A stretch of DNA of 64,000 nucleotides from an uncultured Curtobacterium sp. (GTDB lineage: Bacteria > Actinomycetota > Actinomycetes > Actinomycetales > Microbacteriaceae), in assembly GCA_913778205.1 (NCBI GenBank), contig CAJYUW010000046.1, positions 115,830-179,829 of the forward strand, written 5' to 3'. Both the position numbers and the translations under genes were made by a program. This document shows positions 35,570 through 46,051 of this stretch, piece after piece (position 1 is the first letter of the stretch; each line of letters begins with the position of its first letter). Under the pieces are notes generated by a model. It searched no databases. It was not told the DNA's origin and worked only from the letters and a program-made list of their open reading frames with translations.

Positions 35570-36703
35570 CGCGCGGGCGATGGTGACGAGCAGGGCTTCG
35601 AGCGCCAGCAACGCGGCCACGTTCGCCGCGATCCGGGCCCGTGCGGTCGACACCGCGTCGAGCACCTCGAGCGCCGCCGAGGGCGGGACGCTCGGCAACG
35701 CCCGCTCCAGGTCGTCACGCATCGACAGGTTCACCGGTTCGGCCGGCGCACCCAGCCCGAGCAGCAGCAGGTCGCGGTAGAGCGACGAGACGTCGACCAG
35801 GATCCGGTCGAGCCCGTCACGGAGACTGCGCGTCGCACGACGCTTCTGGTCTTCCTCGAGCGCGCGCAGCTGGGATCGCAGTGCCGGCGGGACCGTGCCG
35901 CCCGGCTCGACGCCGAGGGAGCGCAGCGCCGCGTCGCGTTCCTCGCCGTCCCGCTCCTGCGTGATGGCCTTGGCGTCCTCGTCGGCCACCGCCAACAGCT
36001 CGGCGGCGGCCGTGACGGCGTCGCCGACGCTCCGCACGCCGAGGACCGTGGTGAGCGTCCGACGTCGGCGGTCACGGGCATCGGCGCTCGTCGCGAGGCG
36101 CTGCGCCATGCCGATGTGGCTCTGGGCCTGCCGGGCGGCGTCCATCGCGAGGGCGCGGTCGACCCCGGTGCGGGCCACGAGCAGGTCCGCGACGGACTCG
36201 ATGCCCGGCACCCGTAGCCGGACCGAGCGGACGCGCGACCGGATCGTCGGCAGCAGGTCGGCCTCGCTCGGGGCGCAGAGGATCCAGACGGTGCGCTCGG
36301 GCGGCTCCTCGAGCGCCTTGAGCAAGAGGTTCGAGGTGCGCTCGGTCATGCGGTCGGCGTCCTCGACGATCACCACGCGGTACCGGCCGACCGACGGCGA
36401 GTAGTACGAAGAGGTCACGAGCTGACGGATCTCGTCGATCGTGATGATGACCCGCTGCGTGGTGAGGACCGAGACGTCCGGGTGCGTCCGCGCCGAGATC
36501 TGCCGGAGCGTGTGGTCGTCGTCGGGTCCGTCGCCGACCAGCGCGGCCGCGAACGACGCCGCGACGTTCGACCGTCCGGAGCCGGGCGGGCCGGTGATGA
36601 GCCACGAGTGCGTCATGCCCCCGGTGGCCTCGGGCGACTCCGCCGCGCGTCGGAGTGCGGCCACCGCCTCTTCCTGACCGGTCAGGCCGTCCCACACGCT
36701 CAT
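35561..36703 (-). CDS. holB: DNA polymerase III delta' subunit
   Basis: Clamp-loader subunit of 380 residues. AAA+ domain with GPPGSGRSN in place of a standard P-loop: the Walker Lys is Arg, fitting delta', which does not hydrolyse ATP. SRC-like region IRSRVRSVRL and NLLLKALEEPPE (sensor/cooperation block) present. Start ATG at 36703. Follows tmk and topA on the same strand, a common actinobacterial topA-tmk-holB order. Its last codons lie in the 51-bp repeat. Confidence 0.93.
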   Translation of the reverse strand: MSVWDGLTGQEEAVAALRRAAESPEATGGMTHSWLITGPPGSGRSNVAASFAAALVGDGPDDDHTLRQISARTHPDVSVLTTQRVIITIDEIRQLVTSSYYSPSVGRYRVVIVEDADRMTERTSNLLLKALEEPPERTVWILCAPSEADLLPTIRSRVRSVRLRVPGIESVADLLVARTGVDRALAMDAARQAQSHIGMAQRLATSADARDRRRRTLTTVLGVRSVGDAVTAAAELLAVADEDAKAITQERDGEERDAALRSLGVEPGGTVPPALRSQLRALEEDQKRRATRSLRDGLDRILVDVSSLYRDLLLLGLGAPAEPVNLSMRDDLERALPSVPPSAALEVLDAVSTARARIAANVAALLALEALLVTIARAVR

Positions 36704-36728
36704 GCGGACATCCTCGCAGCGGCCACCG

Positions 36729-37364
36729 TCATGCGGCGTCGATCCCGACCAGGGGCGCCACGGCCGCGCGGATCGCGGTCTGCACCGTGTCGGCGTCCGC
36801 TGCCGCGTCGACGACGAGGAACCGCTCGGGTTCCGCTGCCGCCATGTCGAGGAACGCGCGGCGGACGGCCTCGTGGAACGCCGCGGCCTCGGACTCCAGC
36901 CGGTCGAACGTGTCCCCACGAGCGGCGGCGACGCGTGCCCGGCCGACGGTGACGTCGAGGTCGAGCAGGACCGTGAGGTCCGGCGTCAGACCGTCGGTCG
37001 CCCAGTCGGACACCGATCGGATGTGCTCGGCGCCGAGACCCCGGGCGACGCCCTGGTAGGCGACCGAGGAGTCGATGTAGCGGTCCTGCAGCACGATGGC
37101 GCCCCGGGCGACCGCCGGACGCACGACCGTCTCGACGTGGTGCGCCCGATCGGCGGCGTACAGGAGGGCCTCGGCGCGCGGTGCGACGTGCCCGCGCTCG
37201 TGCAGCACGATGTCGCGGATGCGGAGCCCGAGGTCGGTGCCGCCGGGCTCGCGCGTCCGCACCACCGTGCGGCCGTGCTCGCCGAGCCACGACGCCAGGC
37301 GCTCGGCCTGCGTGGTCTTGCCCGCGCCGTCGCCGCCCTCGACGGTGATGAAGCGTCCGGTCAC
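36729..37364 (-). CDS. tmk: thymidylate kinase
   Basis: Phosphorylates dTMP to dTDP, 211 residues. P-loop GGDGAGKTTQ at residues 10-19, DR(Y) motif in LQDRYIDSS, LID region RARVAAARGDTFDRLE. GTG start at 37364 overlaps the topA stop (GTGA), so it is coupled to topA; holB follows 25 bases later. Confidence 0.96.
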   Translation of the reverse strand: MTGRFITVEGGDGAGKTTQAERLASWLGEHGRTVVRTREPGGTDLGLRIRDIVLHERGHVAPRAEALLYAADRAHHVETVVRPAVARGAIVLQDRYIDSSVAYQGVARGLGAEHIRSVSDWATDGLTPDLTVLLDLDVTVGRARVAAARGDTFDRLESEAAAFHEAVRRAFLDMAAAEPERFLVVDAAADADTVQTAIRAAVAPLVGIDAA

Positions 37365-40129
37365 TTCTTCTTGGCCGCGGTCCGGCGGGCTGGCGCCTTC
37401 TTCTTCACCGGTCCCTTGGCCCGCTTGTCGGCGAGCAACTGCTTCGCCCGCTCGAAGTCGACGTCCTCGACGTCCTCACCGCGCGGGATCGTGGCGTTCG
37501 TCTCACCGTCGGTGACGTACGGCCCGAACCGGCCGTCCTTCACCTTGATCGGCTTGCCGGACACGGGGTCGGCGTCGAACTCCTTGAGCGCGGCGGTCGC
37601 GGAGCGCTTGGCGCCGTACTTCGGTTGCGCGAACAGCTCCAGCGCCCCGGCGAGGTCGACGTCGAAGATGGCGTCCTCGCTCGGGAGCGTCCGGGTGTCG
37701 GTGCCCTTCTTGAGGTACGGGCCGTAGCGACCGTTCTGCGCGGTGATGTCCTCGCCGGACTCCGGGTCCGTGCCGACGGTGCGCGGCAGGTCGAGCAGCT
37801 TGAGGGCCGTCTCGAGGTCGACCGTCTGCGGGTCCATCGACTTGAAGAGGGACGCCGTGCGCTCCTTGGGCGCCGCGGCCTTCTTGGTCGTGGCCTTCTT
37901 GGTCGTCGTCTTCTTCGCGGTGCTCGTCGTGCCGGACTCGGCAGCGGCGGGCGCAGCCTCGGTCACCTCGCCCGTGGCCGGGTCGACCGTGGGCTCGGGC
38001 TCGGGCGTCCGCTCGGTCACGTACGGGCCGAAGCGACCGTCCTTCGCGAGGACCTCCTTGCCCGTCTCCGGGTTGACGCCGACGACGCGGTCGCCGACGA
38101 CGGGTGCCTCGACGAGTTCGCGGGCCTTCTCGGCCGTCAGCTCGTCGGGGGCGAGGTCCTCCGGGACGTTGACGCGCCGGGGCTTCTCCGGGTCGTCGCT
38201 CGGCACCTCGATGTAGGGACCGTAGCGACCGATCCGGAGCGTCAGACCCGGTGCGAGCTCCACCGAGTTGATGTCGCGCGCGTCGATCTCGCCGAGGTTG
38301 TCGATGACCGTGCGCAGGCCGCGCTGGTCGTCACCGCCGAAGTAGAACCCCTTGAGCCAGTCGACGCGGTCCTCGTCGCCGCTCGCGATGCGGTCGAGGT
38401 CGTCCTCCATCGACGCCGTGAAGTCGTACTGCACGAGGTCGCCGAAGTAGTCCTCGAGCAGCCGGACCACGCTGAACGCGATCCAGTTCGGCACGAGGGC
38501 GCTCCCCCGCTGCGTGACGTACCCGCGGTCGATGATCGTCGAGATGATCGCGGCGTAGGTCGACGGACGGCCGATGCCGAGCTCCTCGAGCGTCTTGACG
38601 AGGCTCGCCTCGGTGTAGCGCGGCGGCGCCGAGGTGTCGTGCCCTTTCGCCTCGACGTCGGAGACGCCGAGCGCGTCGCCCGCCGCCATCTGCGGGAGCT
38701 TCGCGTCGTCGCCGTCGGCCTTCGACTCGTGGCGCTCCTCGTCACGGCCCTCCTCGTAGGCGTTGAGGAAGCCCCGGAAGGTGATCACGGTGCCCGACGC
38801 GGTGAACTCGGCGTCGGTGCCGTTCGTCGTCGCGTCGATCCCGGCGACGGGCTCGGTCGAGGTGATGCCGATGACGACGGAGGCCGTCGACCCCTTGGCG
38901 TCGGCCATCTGCGACGCGACGGTGCGCTTCCAGATGAGGTCGTAGAGCTTCCAGTCGTTGCCGCGGAGGACCTTCTCCATCTGCGACGGGGTCCGGAACG
39001 TGTCGCCGGCGGGGCGGATCGCCTCGTGCGCCTCCTGCGCGTTCTTGCTCTTGCCGGCGTAGCTGCGCGGCTTGTCCGGGATCGTCTCGGCGCCGTAGAG
39101 CTCCGCGGCCTGCTTCCGGGCGGCGGTCACGGCCTGCTGCGACAGCGACGACGAGTCGGTGCGCATGTAGGTGATGTGGCCGTTCTCGTACAGGGACTGC
39201 GCGACGCTCATGGTCTGGCGGGCGGAGAACCGGAGCTTGCGCGCCGCCTCCTGCTGCAGGGTGGACGTGGTGAACGGTGCCGCGGGACGGCGCGTGTAGG
39301 GCTTCGAGTCGACCGAGCGCACCACGGCGTCCCCGGCGCGCTCGAGCACGGTCGTCAGTGCGGCGGCCGAGGCCTCGTCGAGCCGCACGACGTCGCCGGA
39401 GATCGCGCCCCGGTCGTCGAAGTCGCGACCGGACGCCACCCGGGTGCCCTGGACACGGGCGAGCTTCGCGGTGAAGGCGCTGTCGCCGACCTTCTCGAAC
39501 CGTGCCGTGAGGTCCCAGTAGTTCGCCGAGACGAACGCCAGGCGCTCGCGCTCGCGGTCGACCACGAGCCGGGTCGCGGCGGACTGCACGCGACCGGCGG
39601 ACAGTCCGGGCCCGACCTTCCGCCAGAGGACCGGCGAGACCTCGTAGCCGTAGAGACGGTCGAGGATGCGGCGGGTCTCCTGCGCGTCGACGAGGGCCGT
39701 GTCGAGCTCGCGGGTGGCCTCCTGCGCGCGCTGGATGGCCTCCTTCGTGATCTCGTGGAACACCATGCGCTTGACGGGCACCTTGGGCTTCAGCACCTGG
39801 AGGAGGTGCCACGCGATGGCCTCTCCCTCGCGGTCCTCATCAGTCGCGAGGTAGAGCTCGTCGGCGTCCTTCAGGGCACGCTTCAGCTCGGAGACGGTCT
39901 TCTTCTTCGCGTCGGAGACGACGTAGTACGGCTCGAAGCCGTTGTCCACGTCCACGGAGAACTTCCCCATCGGACCCTTCTTGAGCTCCGCGGGGAGGTT
40001 CTTGGGCTCGACGAGGTCGCGGATGTGGCCGACTGACGCCTGGACCTCGTATCCGTCACCGAGGTATTGCGCGATCGTCTTCGCCTTCGCGGGGCTCTCG
40101 ACGATCACGAGCTTCTTCGTGCCTGGCAC
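37361..40129 (-). CDS. topA: DNA topoisomerase I
   Basis: Relaxes negative supercoils, 922 residues. Toprim domain with ATDEDREGEAIAWHL, catalytic Tyr in GHITYMRTDS, and the actinobacterial C-terminal region with four KDGRFGPYVT-type repeats in place of zinc fingers. A Lys-rich linker (TAKKTTTKKATTKKA) and a basic tail ending PARRTAAKKK probably aid processivity. GTG start at 40129 preceded by AAGGAG. It overlaps the end of the Rv3654c-like gene by 25 bases. Confidence 0.97.
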   Translation of the reverse strand: MPGTKKLVIVESPAKAKTIAQYLGDGYEVQASVGHIRDLVEPKNLPAELKKGPMGKFSVDVDNGFEPYYVVSDAKKKTVSELKRALKDADELYLATDEDREGEAIAWHLLQVLKPKVPVKRMVFHEITKEAIQRAQEATRELDTALVDAQETRRILDRLYGYEVSPVLWRKVGPGLSAGRVQSAATRLVVDRERERLAFVSANYWDLTARFEKVGDSAFTAKLARVQGTRVASGRDFDDRGAISGDVVRLDEASAAALTTVLERAGDAVVRSVDSKPYTRRPAAPFTTSTLQQEAARKLRFSARQTMSVAQSLYENGHITYMRTDSSSLSQQAVTAARKQAAELYGAETIPDKPRSYAGKSKNAQEAHEAIRPAGDTFRTPSQMEKVLRGNDWKLYDLIWKRTVASQMADAKGSTASVVIGITSTEPVAGIDATTNGTDAEFTASGTVITFRGFLNAYEEGRDEERHESKADGDDAKLPQMAAGDALGVSDVEAKGHDTSAPPRYTEASLVKTLEELGIGRPSTYAAIISTIIDRGYVTQRGSALVPNWIAFSVVRLLEDYFGDLVQYDFTASMEDDLDRIASGDEDRVDWLKGFYFGGDDQRGLRTVIDNLGEIDARDINSVELAPGLTLRIGRYGPYIEVPSDDPEKPRRVNVPEDLAPDELTAEKARELVEAPVVGDRVVGVNPETGKEVLAKDGRFGPYVTERTPEPEPTVDPATGEVTEAAPAAAESGTTSTAKKTTTKKATTKKAAAPKERTASLFKSMDPQTVDLETALKLLDLPRTVGTDPESGEDITAQNGRYGPYLKKGTDTRTLPSEDAIFDVDLAGALELFAQPKYGAKRSATAALKEFDADPVSGKPIKVKDGRFGPYVTDGETNATIPRGEDVEDVDFERAKQLLADKRAKGPVKKKAPARRTAAKKK

Positions 40130-40605
40130 GTGTCTCCTTGATCGATGGTGCACGTCGGCCCTGGACGAGCGACGTCGCCGGTGTGACGCGCCGTCCGGGT
40201 CGACCGGGGCACCGATGACCGGGGGCCGACGTGCACACCATACACACCGAGGCGTCGTGCACCGCTCGGTGGTCCGGCGACGGCGACTGCGCTCACGGCG
40301 AACGCACCGCCCCCGGTCGACGCGGTCACCCGCGCCCGGGCGTCGACCGTCGTGCACGACGAGACGGTCGCTCCTCCGGCCCTCGCGACGACGGACGCCT
40401 GCGCGCACGGCTCACCGGGGACCAGGCCGACGAGGGCAGCGGCCGCGGCGAGCGCGGCGGCGTCGGCCGCGGCCTGCACGCGCACCACCGACACCCGGTG
40501 GCCCGCCGCCGCGAGGCCGACCGCCGCCACGGCCGTCCCGACGCCGAGGACGGCCGCGAGGAGGACGGTCACCGATCCGCGGTCCGTGCGGCCGCGCACG
40601 GTCAC
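40105..40605 (-). CDS. TadE/TadG-like secretion-neighbourhood protein (Rv3654c-like)
   Basis: Small pseudopilin-like protein: positively charged start VTVRGRTDRGS, then one hydrophobic helix VTVLLAAVLGVGTAVAAVGLA, then the RVQAAADAAALAAAAAL block typical of the Rv3654c/TadG-like family. 166 residues as read. The core is complete by about residue 105. The remaining 60 residues (after AGPPSGARR) have no family similarity and overlap topA by 25 bases, so the tail may be non-functional. GTG start overlaps the TadE stop (GTGA). Confidence 0.8.
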   Translation of the reverse strand: MTVRGRTDRGSVTVLLAAVLGVGTAVAAVGLAAAGHRVSVVRVQAAADAAALAAAAALVGLVPGEPCAQASVVARAGGATVSSCTTVDARARVTASTGGGAFAVSAVAVAGPPSGARRLGVYGVHVGPRSSVPRSTRTARHTGDVARPGPTCTIDQGDTCQARRSS

Positions 40606-40934
40606 GCACCGCCCTCGGCCGCGCAACTGCCGGCGCGCAGGACGATCACGGCGAGGAGCCCCGGTGCCGGGCGGGCGAGGTCGACGCAGACGAGTCCGGC
40701 GTGCCGGCGGTAGGTGAGGACGGCGCCCGGGACGGAAGCGGCCGCCGCAGCGACCGCCTCCGTGTCCCCGCGGCCCGCCGCGCGCGCCGCGGTGGCCGCG
40801 GCGAGCTGCAGCGCACCCTGCCGGTCGACCGCGACGACCGCCGCGACGAGGAGCGTGAGGACGAGGGCCACGGCGGGCAGCACGACCGCGAACTCCACCG
40901 TCACCGTCCCACGCTCAGAGCGACAGCGCACCAC
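40602..40934 (-). CDS. TadE-family protein
   Basis: Pilin-like protein of the Tad/Flp locus, about 110 residues: short basic head, GTVTVEFAVVLPAVALVLTL (the TadE prepilin-type motif with Glu five after the processing site), then an Ala-rich extracellular part. The start is uncertain: tandem GTG codons at 40934 and 40931 overlap the DUF4244 gene end, whereas an upstream ATG (40967) would give a deeper overlap. Contains three Cys after residue 80 (LVCVDLARP, GSCAAEGG) that could form a disulfide. Confidence 0.85.
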   Translation of the reverse strand: MVRCRSERGTVTVEFAVVLPAVALVLTLLVAAVVAVDRQGALQLAAATAARAAGRGDTEAVAAAAASVPGAVLTYRRHAGLVCVDLARPAPGLLAVIVLRAGSCAAEGGA

Positions 40935-41148
40935 GGACGAGCTCGGTGAGGATCGACTGGACCTCACCCGAGCGCATCACGGCGACGAGGACGCCGGCGA
41001 ACGCCACCGCGGCGAGGATGACGACCGCGTACTCCGCCGTCGCCGAGCCCCGGTCGTCGGCGACCCGCCCGCGGAGCCGTCGGAGCCGGGACCGCGGCAC
41101 CGGTGCGTCGATGGACGGACGGGCGTGCGGCTCGGTCTGGTGTTCCAT
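40915..41148 (-). CDS. DUF4244 small pilin-like protein
   Basis: 77 residues: hydrophilic Arg-rich head, DDRGSATAEYAVVILAAVAFAGVLVAVM (Flp-pilin-like: Glu and Tyr following the processing region), then a short C-terminus. DUF4244 is the usual partner of this Tad locus and probably the major Flp-type subunit, although that is inferred. Its ATG has a polypurine leader (AGGAAGAGGAAGAGGAAGAGG on its strand) offering several Shine-Dalgarno registers. Confidence 0.88.
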   Translation of the reverse strand: MEHQTEPHARPSIDAPVPRSRLRRLRGRVADDRGSATAEYAVVILAAVAFAGVLVAVMRSGEVQSILTELVRGALSL

Positions 41149-41154
41149 GCTGTA

Positions 41155-41175
41155 CCTCTTCCTCTTCCTCTTCCT
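41155..41175 (-). promoter_or_regulatory. repeated Shine-Dalgarno tract before DUF4244
   Basis: Minus-strand AGGAAG/GAGG repeats (three AAGAGG units) directly upstream of the start, unusually extended for this genome. Could raise translation of an abundant pilin. Confidence 0.45.
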
Positions 41176-41273
41176 GGTCGGGTGCTCCGGGTCCTGGCGT
41201 CGGCACCGGGGCGGGACCAGCGTCGCCGAGCCCGTCCGTCCGACGGTGTGGGTCCGGGTGGTCTGTGGAGGGA

Positions 41274-42101
41274 TCAGGCCACCGTGATGACCGTGGAGGA
41301 GAGGACTCCCACGACCACCGGAACGACCCCGACCAGCACGAAGGCCGGCAGGACGCAGACCCCGAGGGGCAGCACGAGGCGCACGGCGAGTCCCTCGGCA
41401 GCGGCGAGGCCCGCGGCCGCTGCCTCGTCACGCACGTCCTCGGCGGCGGCTCGGAGCAGGAGGGCAGCGGGCACTCCGGCTGCACGGGCGAGCTCGAGCA
41501 CCTCGCGCAGTCGTTCCGTCTCCTCCGGGGACCCCTCGGGCACGCCGACCTGCCGGAACACCTCCGTCACCGTGCGCTCGGCACCGGTCCACGATCCGCC
41601 TCCGGACAGCGCGACCGCCCACGCGTCGAGGCGCACGCCGGGGACCCGTCCGTCTGGCACCGCGGCGCGGACCAGTCCGGCGGTCCAGCGTCTGCCGGCC
41701 GCGACCAGGCCGGCGGCGAGCAGGAGGCACGCCCAGCCGAGCGGCGAGCCGACGAGGACCTCGACGGCGCCCGCGCCCCAGGTCGAGGCGAGCCCGAGCC
41801 CGAGGAGGGGCAGGGCCAGGACGACGCGGGAGCTCGCGCGGGGGCCGGCGAGCGCGACCCGCACGGCACGGTCGCTCGCAGCCGTCCGTCGCAGCGCCCG
41901 GGCGAGGGACCGGAACGCCGTGGCTGACGGCGCCCCGGTCCGTTCGGCGACGAGCAGCACCGCTCCGACGTCGCGCCACGCCGGCGTGTCCGCGGCGGGC
42001 ACCCCGCCGGACAGCGCCCAGGCCCGCGGCGCCGGGACGCCCGCGTCCACGAGCGTCGCGACGCGGTCGAGCGCCCGGGCGTCCGTCGCCGGGTCGCGCA
42101 C
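41274..42101 (-). CDS. Tad type II/IV secretion inner-membrane protein, TadB-TadC-like fusion
   Basis: About 275 residues from the GTG at 42101. Two T2SSF-like segments are visible: the first with LVDAGVPAPRAWALS and AERTGAPSATAFRSLARALR plus a helix pair (TadB/Rv3658c-like); the second with PEETERLREVLELARAAGVPAALLLR, ERTVTEV and a hydrophobic C-terminus (TadC/Rv3657c-like). These are normally separate genes. The start is uncertain: the frame stays open to 42422 through repeat-derived Arg-rich sequence, and another GTG at 42185 exists. Confidence 0.7.
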   Translation of the reverse strand: MRDPATDARALDRVATLVDAGVPAPRAWALSGGVPAADTPAWRDVGAVLLVAERTGAPSATAFRSLARALRRTAASDRAVRVALAGPRASSRVVLALPLLGLGLASTWGAGAVEVLVGSPLGWACLLLAAGLVAAGRRWTAGLVRAAVPDGRVPGVRLDAWAVALSGGGSWTGAERTVTEVFRQVGVPEGSPEETERLREVLELARAAGVPAALLLRAAAEDVRDEAAAAGLAAAEGLAVRLVLPLGVCVLPAFVLVGVVPVVVGVLSSTVITVA

Positions 42102-42150
42102 GGCGCCGCGCCGGGACCGGACCGCCGCACCGCTCGACGCGGGCCGTCCG

Positions 42151-42340
42151 CCGGACGCACGCCGAGCCTCCCGTCCGCCGCTCACCGCGCGCCGTCCGCC
42201 GGACGCACGCCGAGCACCACTTCGCCACGCACCGCGCGCCGCCCGCCGCTCGACGCGGGCCGTCCTCCGGACGCGCGCCGAGCCTCCCGTCCGCCGCTCA
42301 CCGTGCGCCGTCCGCCGGACGCACGCCGAGCCTCCCGTCC
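42151..42340. repeat. interspersed repeat at the tadA/tadB-C junction
   Basis: CCGGACGC(A/G)CGCCGAGC occurs at 42151, 42199, 42267 and 42315 (spacing 48, 68, 48), with CCTCCCGTCCGCCGCTCACC-type sequence between. The last copies encode the C-terminus of TadA; the rest fills the space up to the likely TadB/C start. Confidence 0.8.
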
Positions 42341-43302
42341 GCCTCGAGCACGGGGGTCCCGACGTCCACCAGCCGGCGCGTCCCGCGCCGGCGCTCGACG
42401 TGCAGGACGAGGTCGAACGCACTCACCGCCTGCCGGGCGAGCGCCGTCGGTGCGAGTCCCGCGAGTGCGCCGAGCGCCTCGAGCCGGGCCGGCACGTCGG
42501 CGATGCCGTTCGCGTGCACGGTGCCCGCCCCGCCGTCATGCCCGGTGTTGAGCGCGGACACGAGCTCTCGGACCTCCGCTCCGCGGCACTCCCCCACCAC
42601 GACCCGGTCGGGGCGCATCCGGAGCGACTCCCGCAGCAGGCGGGCGAGGTCGATGGCGCCGCTCCCCTCGGCGTTGGCCTGTCGGGCCTCGAGCGCGACG
42701 ACGTGGGGGTGGTCGATGCGGAGCTCCGCGACGTCCTCGACCGTGACGATCCGTTCGTCGTGCGGGACCGCGGTGAGCATCGCGGCGAGCAGGGTGGTCT
42801 TCCCGCTCCCGGTCGCCCCGCTGACGAGGACGTTGCGGCGCTGGGCGACGGCCCGTTCGACGACCCGACGCGGGACCCGGTCGAAGGTGCCGCTCCGCTC
42901 GAGCCCCGCGAGCGTCGGGCGCCCGGGGCGCGGCAGTCGGACGGACAGGGTGGTCCCGTGCACGGCGACGGGGGCGAGGACCACGTGCACCCGGACCCCG
43001 TCGTCGTGCCGGACGTCGGCCATCGGCGTGCTCTCGTCGACGTGCCGACCGCCGCGGGACACGAGGGCGGCGCCGAGCTCCCGGGCACGTCGCTCGCCGA
43101 GCACGGGACCGACCCGCTCGAGCCCGGCACCGCGATCCACCCAGGTGCCGCGACCGCCGACGACGAGCACGTCCGTCACGGTGCCGTCGCGGACCAGGCC
43201 GGCGAGTTCCTCGAACTCCTCGGCCCGGACGGCGCGGACCGACCGGGGTGGGGCCACCCCGGGGAGGAACGGGGGCGACGGGGCGGCGCGGTGTCGGTTC
43301 AT
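42298..43302 (-). CDS. tadA: TadA/CpaF-family secretion ATPase
   Basis: Hexameric ATPase powering the Tad/Flp pilus-type system, 334 residues. Walker A GATGSGKTTL (about residue 160), Asp box EDVAELR, Walker B region VVVGECRGAE, His box NTGHDGGAGTVHAN. It is shorter than Caulobacter CpaF, lacking the long N-terminal domain, as in the Rv3659c group. ATG at 43302. The C-terminal EADGRLGVRPADGAR derives from a repeat. No CpaE-like or helicase gene is found upstream; acsA diverges instead. Confidence 0.93.
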   Translation of the reverse strand: MNRHRAAPSPPFLPGVAPPRSVRAVRAEEFEELAGLVRDGTVTDVLVVGGRGTWVDRGAGLERVGPVLGERRARELGAALVSRGGRHVDESTPMADVRHDDGVRVHVVLAPVAVHGTTLSVRLPRPGRPTLAGLERSGTFDRVPRRVVERAVAQRRNVLVSGATGSGKTTLLAAMLTAVPHDERIVTVEDVAELRIDHPHVVALEARQANAEGSGAIDLARLLRESLRMRPDRVVVGECRGAEVRELVSALNTGHDGGAGTVHANGIADVPARLEALGALAGLAPTALARQAVSAFDLVLHVERRRGTRRLVDVGTPVLEADGRLGVRPADGAR

Positions 43303-44010
43303 GTCCGAGGACCGTAGGGCGCTCCCGACACGCGGAAGGATCCGCCCGCTCTGCTGTGCAGAACACCGATCGATCCACACCAACGAACAACTTTGTCCCC
43401 CGTTGCACAAAGCCGTACCCCACACGTCGACGCGGCACCGAGCGACCGGGACACCGTGCGAGGCGCTCAGTGGCGGCACTGCAGGGCCCGGCCGGTCGCC
43501 CGTGGCGCTCGTCCATCTCGATGCGTGAGCATGGACCGGTCTGTCCACTCATCCGCATCCCCGTGCGGATCCGTCCGGGACACCGGTGACCGGACGGAGC
43601 GAGATCGCCGCACGTCGCCGGAAAACAGAAGAGGCGGCACCTGTTGGGGGGAACGGGTGCCGCCTGGACATCGGCGGATTGGGGGGAATCACGGCCGACG
43701 TCACCGGAAACGAATCCGGCGATGAACACTGTACCCCACGAACCACCCTCCACGGCAACTCCGACACGACATCCGTGGTGGTCGCGGCGGGGGTAGTCTC
43801 CGGTTGCTGCCACAGGACCGGGACCACGGCCCGAGCGGGACCACGGCCCCACCACACGGACCACGGCCCGAGCGGGACCACGGCCCCACCGCAACGGGAC
43901 CGCGGCCCCACCGGGACCACGGCCCCACGGCAGCAGCACGACCGGCCCCCGCGCCCAGCCACCCGGACCGCAGCACCGCCGCTGTCACCGCACGACGCGA
44001 AAGGACACCG
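43303..44010. other. 708-base divergent intergenic region (tadA / acsA)
   Basis: No gene seen on either strand; frames are short or repeat-derived. It contains TTGGGGGGAA twice (43644, 43679), each followed by C or TC, an inverted repeat GGCGGCACC...GGTGCCGCC (about 43633-43663), a TAGTCT -10-like box (43794) and the GGGACCACGGCCC array before acsA. Confidence 0.75.
43820..43925 (+). repeat. GGGACCACGGCCC array in the acsA leader
   Basis: Six copies (third CGGACC..., fifth GGGACCGCGGCCC) starting at 43820, 43837, 43857, 43874, 43896 and 43913: spacing 17, 20, 17, 22, 17, i.e. three pairs. The array lies 85 bases before the acsA ATG. Confidence 0.9.
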
Positions 44011-45966
<1,956 letters not shown>

Positions 45967-45976
45967 CGCACGGAAC

Positions 45977-46020
45977 GTGAGCAGGGCCTCCAGTCGGTAC
46001 GGACTGGAGGCCCTGCTCAC
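45977..46020. repeat. palindrome family copy 5 (acsA/ridA convergent terminator)
   Basis: Perfect 19-bp arms GTGAGCAGGGCCTCCAGTC / GACTGGAGGCCCTGCTCAC with loop GGTACG. Shares the CTCCAGTC arm with copy 1 but has a different inner core. Bidirectional terminator. Confidence 0.75.
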
Positions 46021-46051
46021 TTCGGCGCACCGGCTGCGGTGCGCGGGTTGT

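Noticed and set aside
34600..35718. Longer TetR protein beginning near 35718
   Set aside because: The extra N-terminal sequence is the translated 51-bp repeat (Arg/Pro/Ser-rich) and the HTH normally begins near the N-terminus; ATG 35223 is preferred.
41274..42422. 382-residue start for the TadB/C-like protein
   Set aside because: The first 107 residues are Arg/Gly-rich translation of the interspersed repeat and overlap TadA; a GTG at 42101 gives a family-like start.
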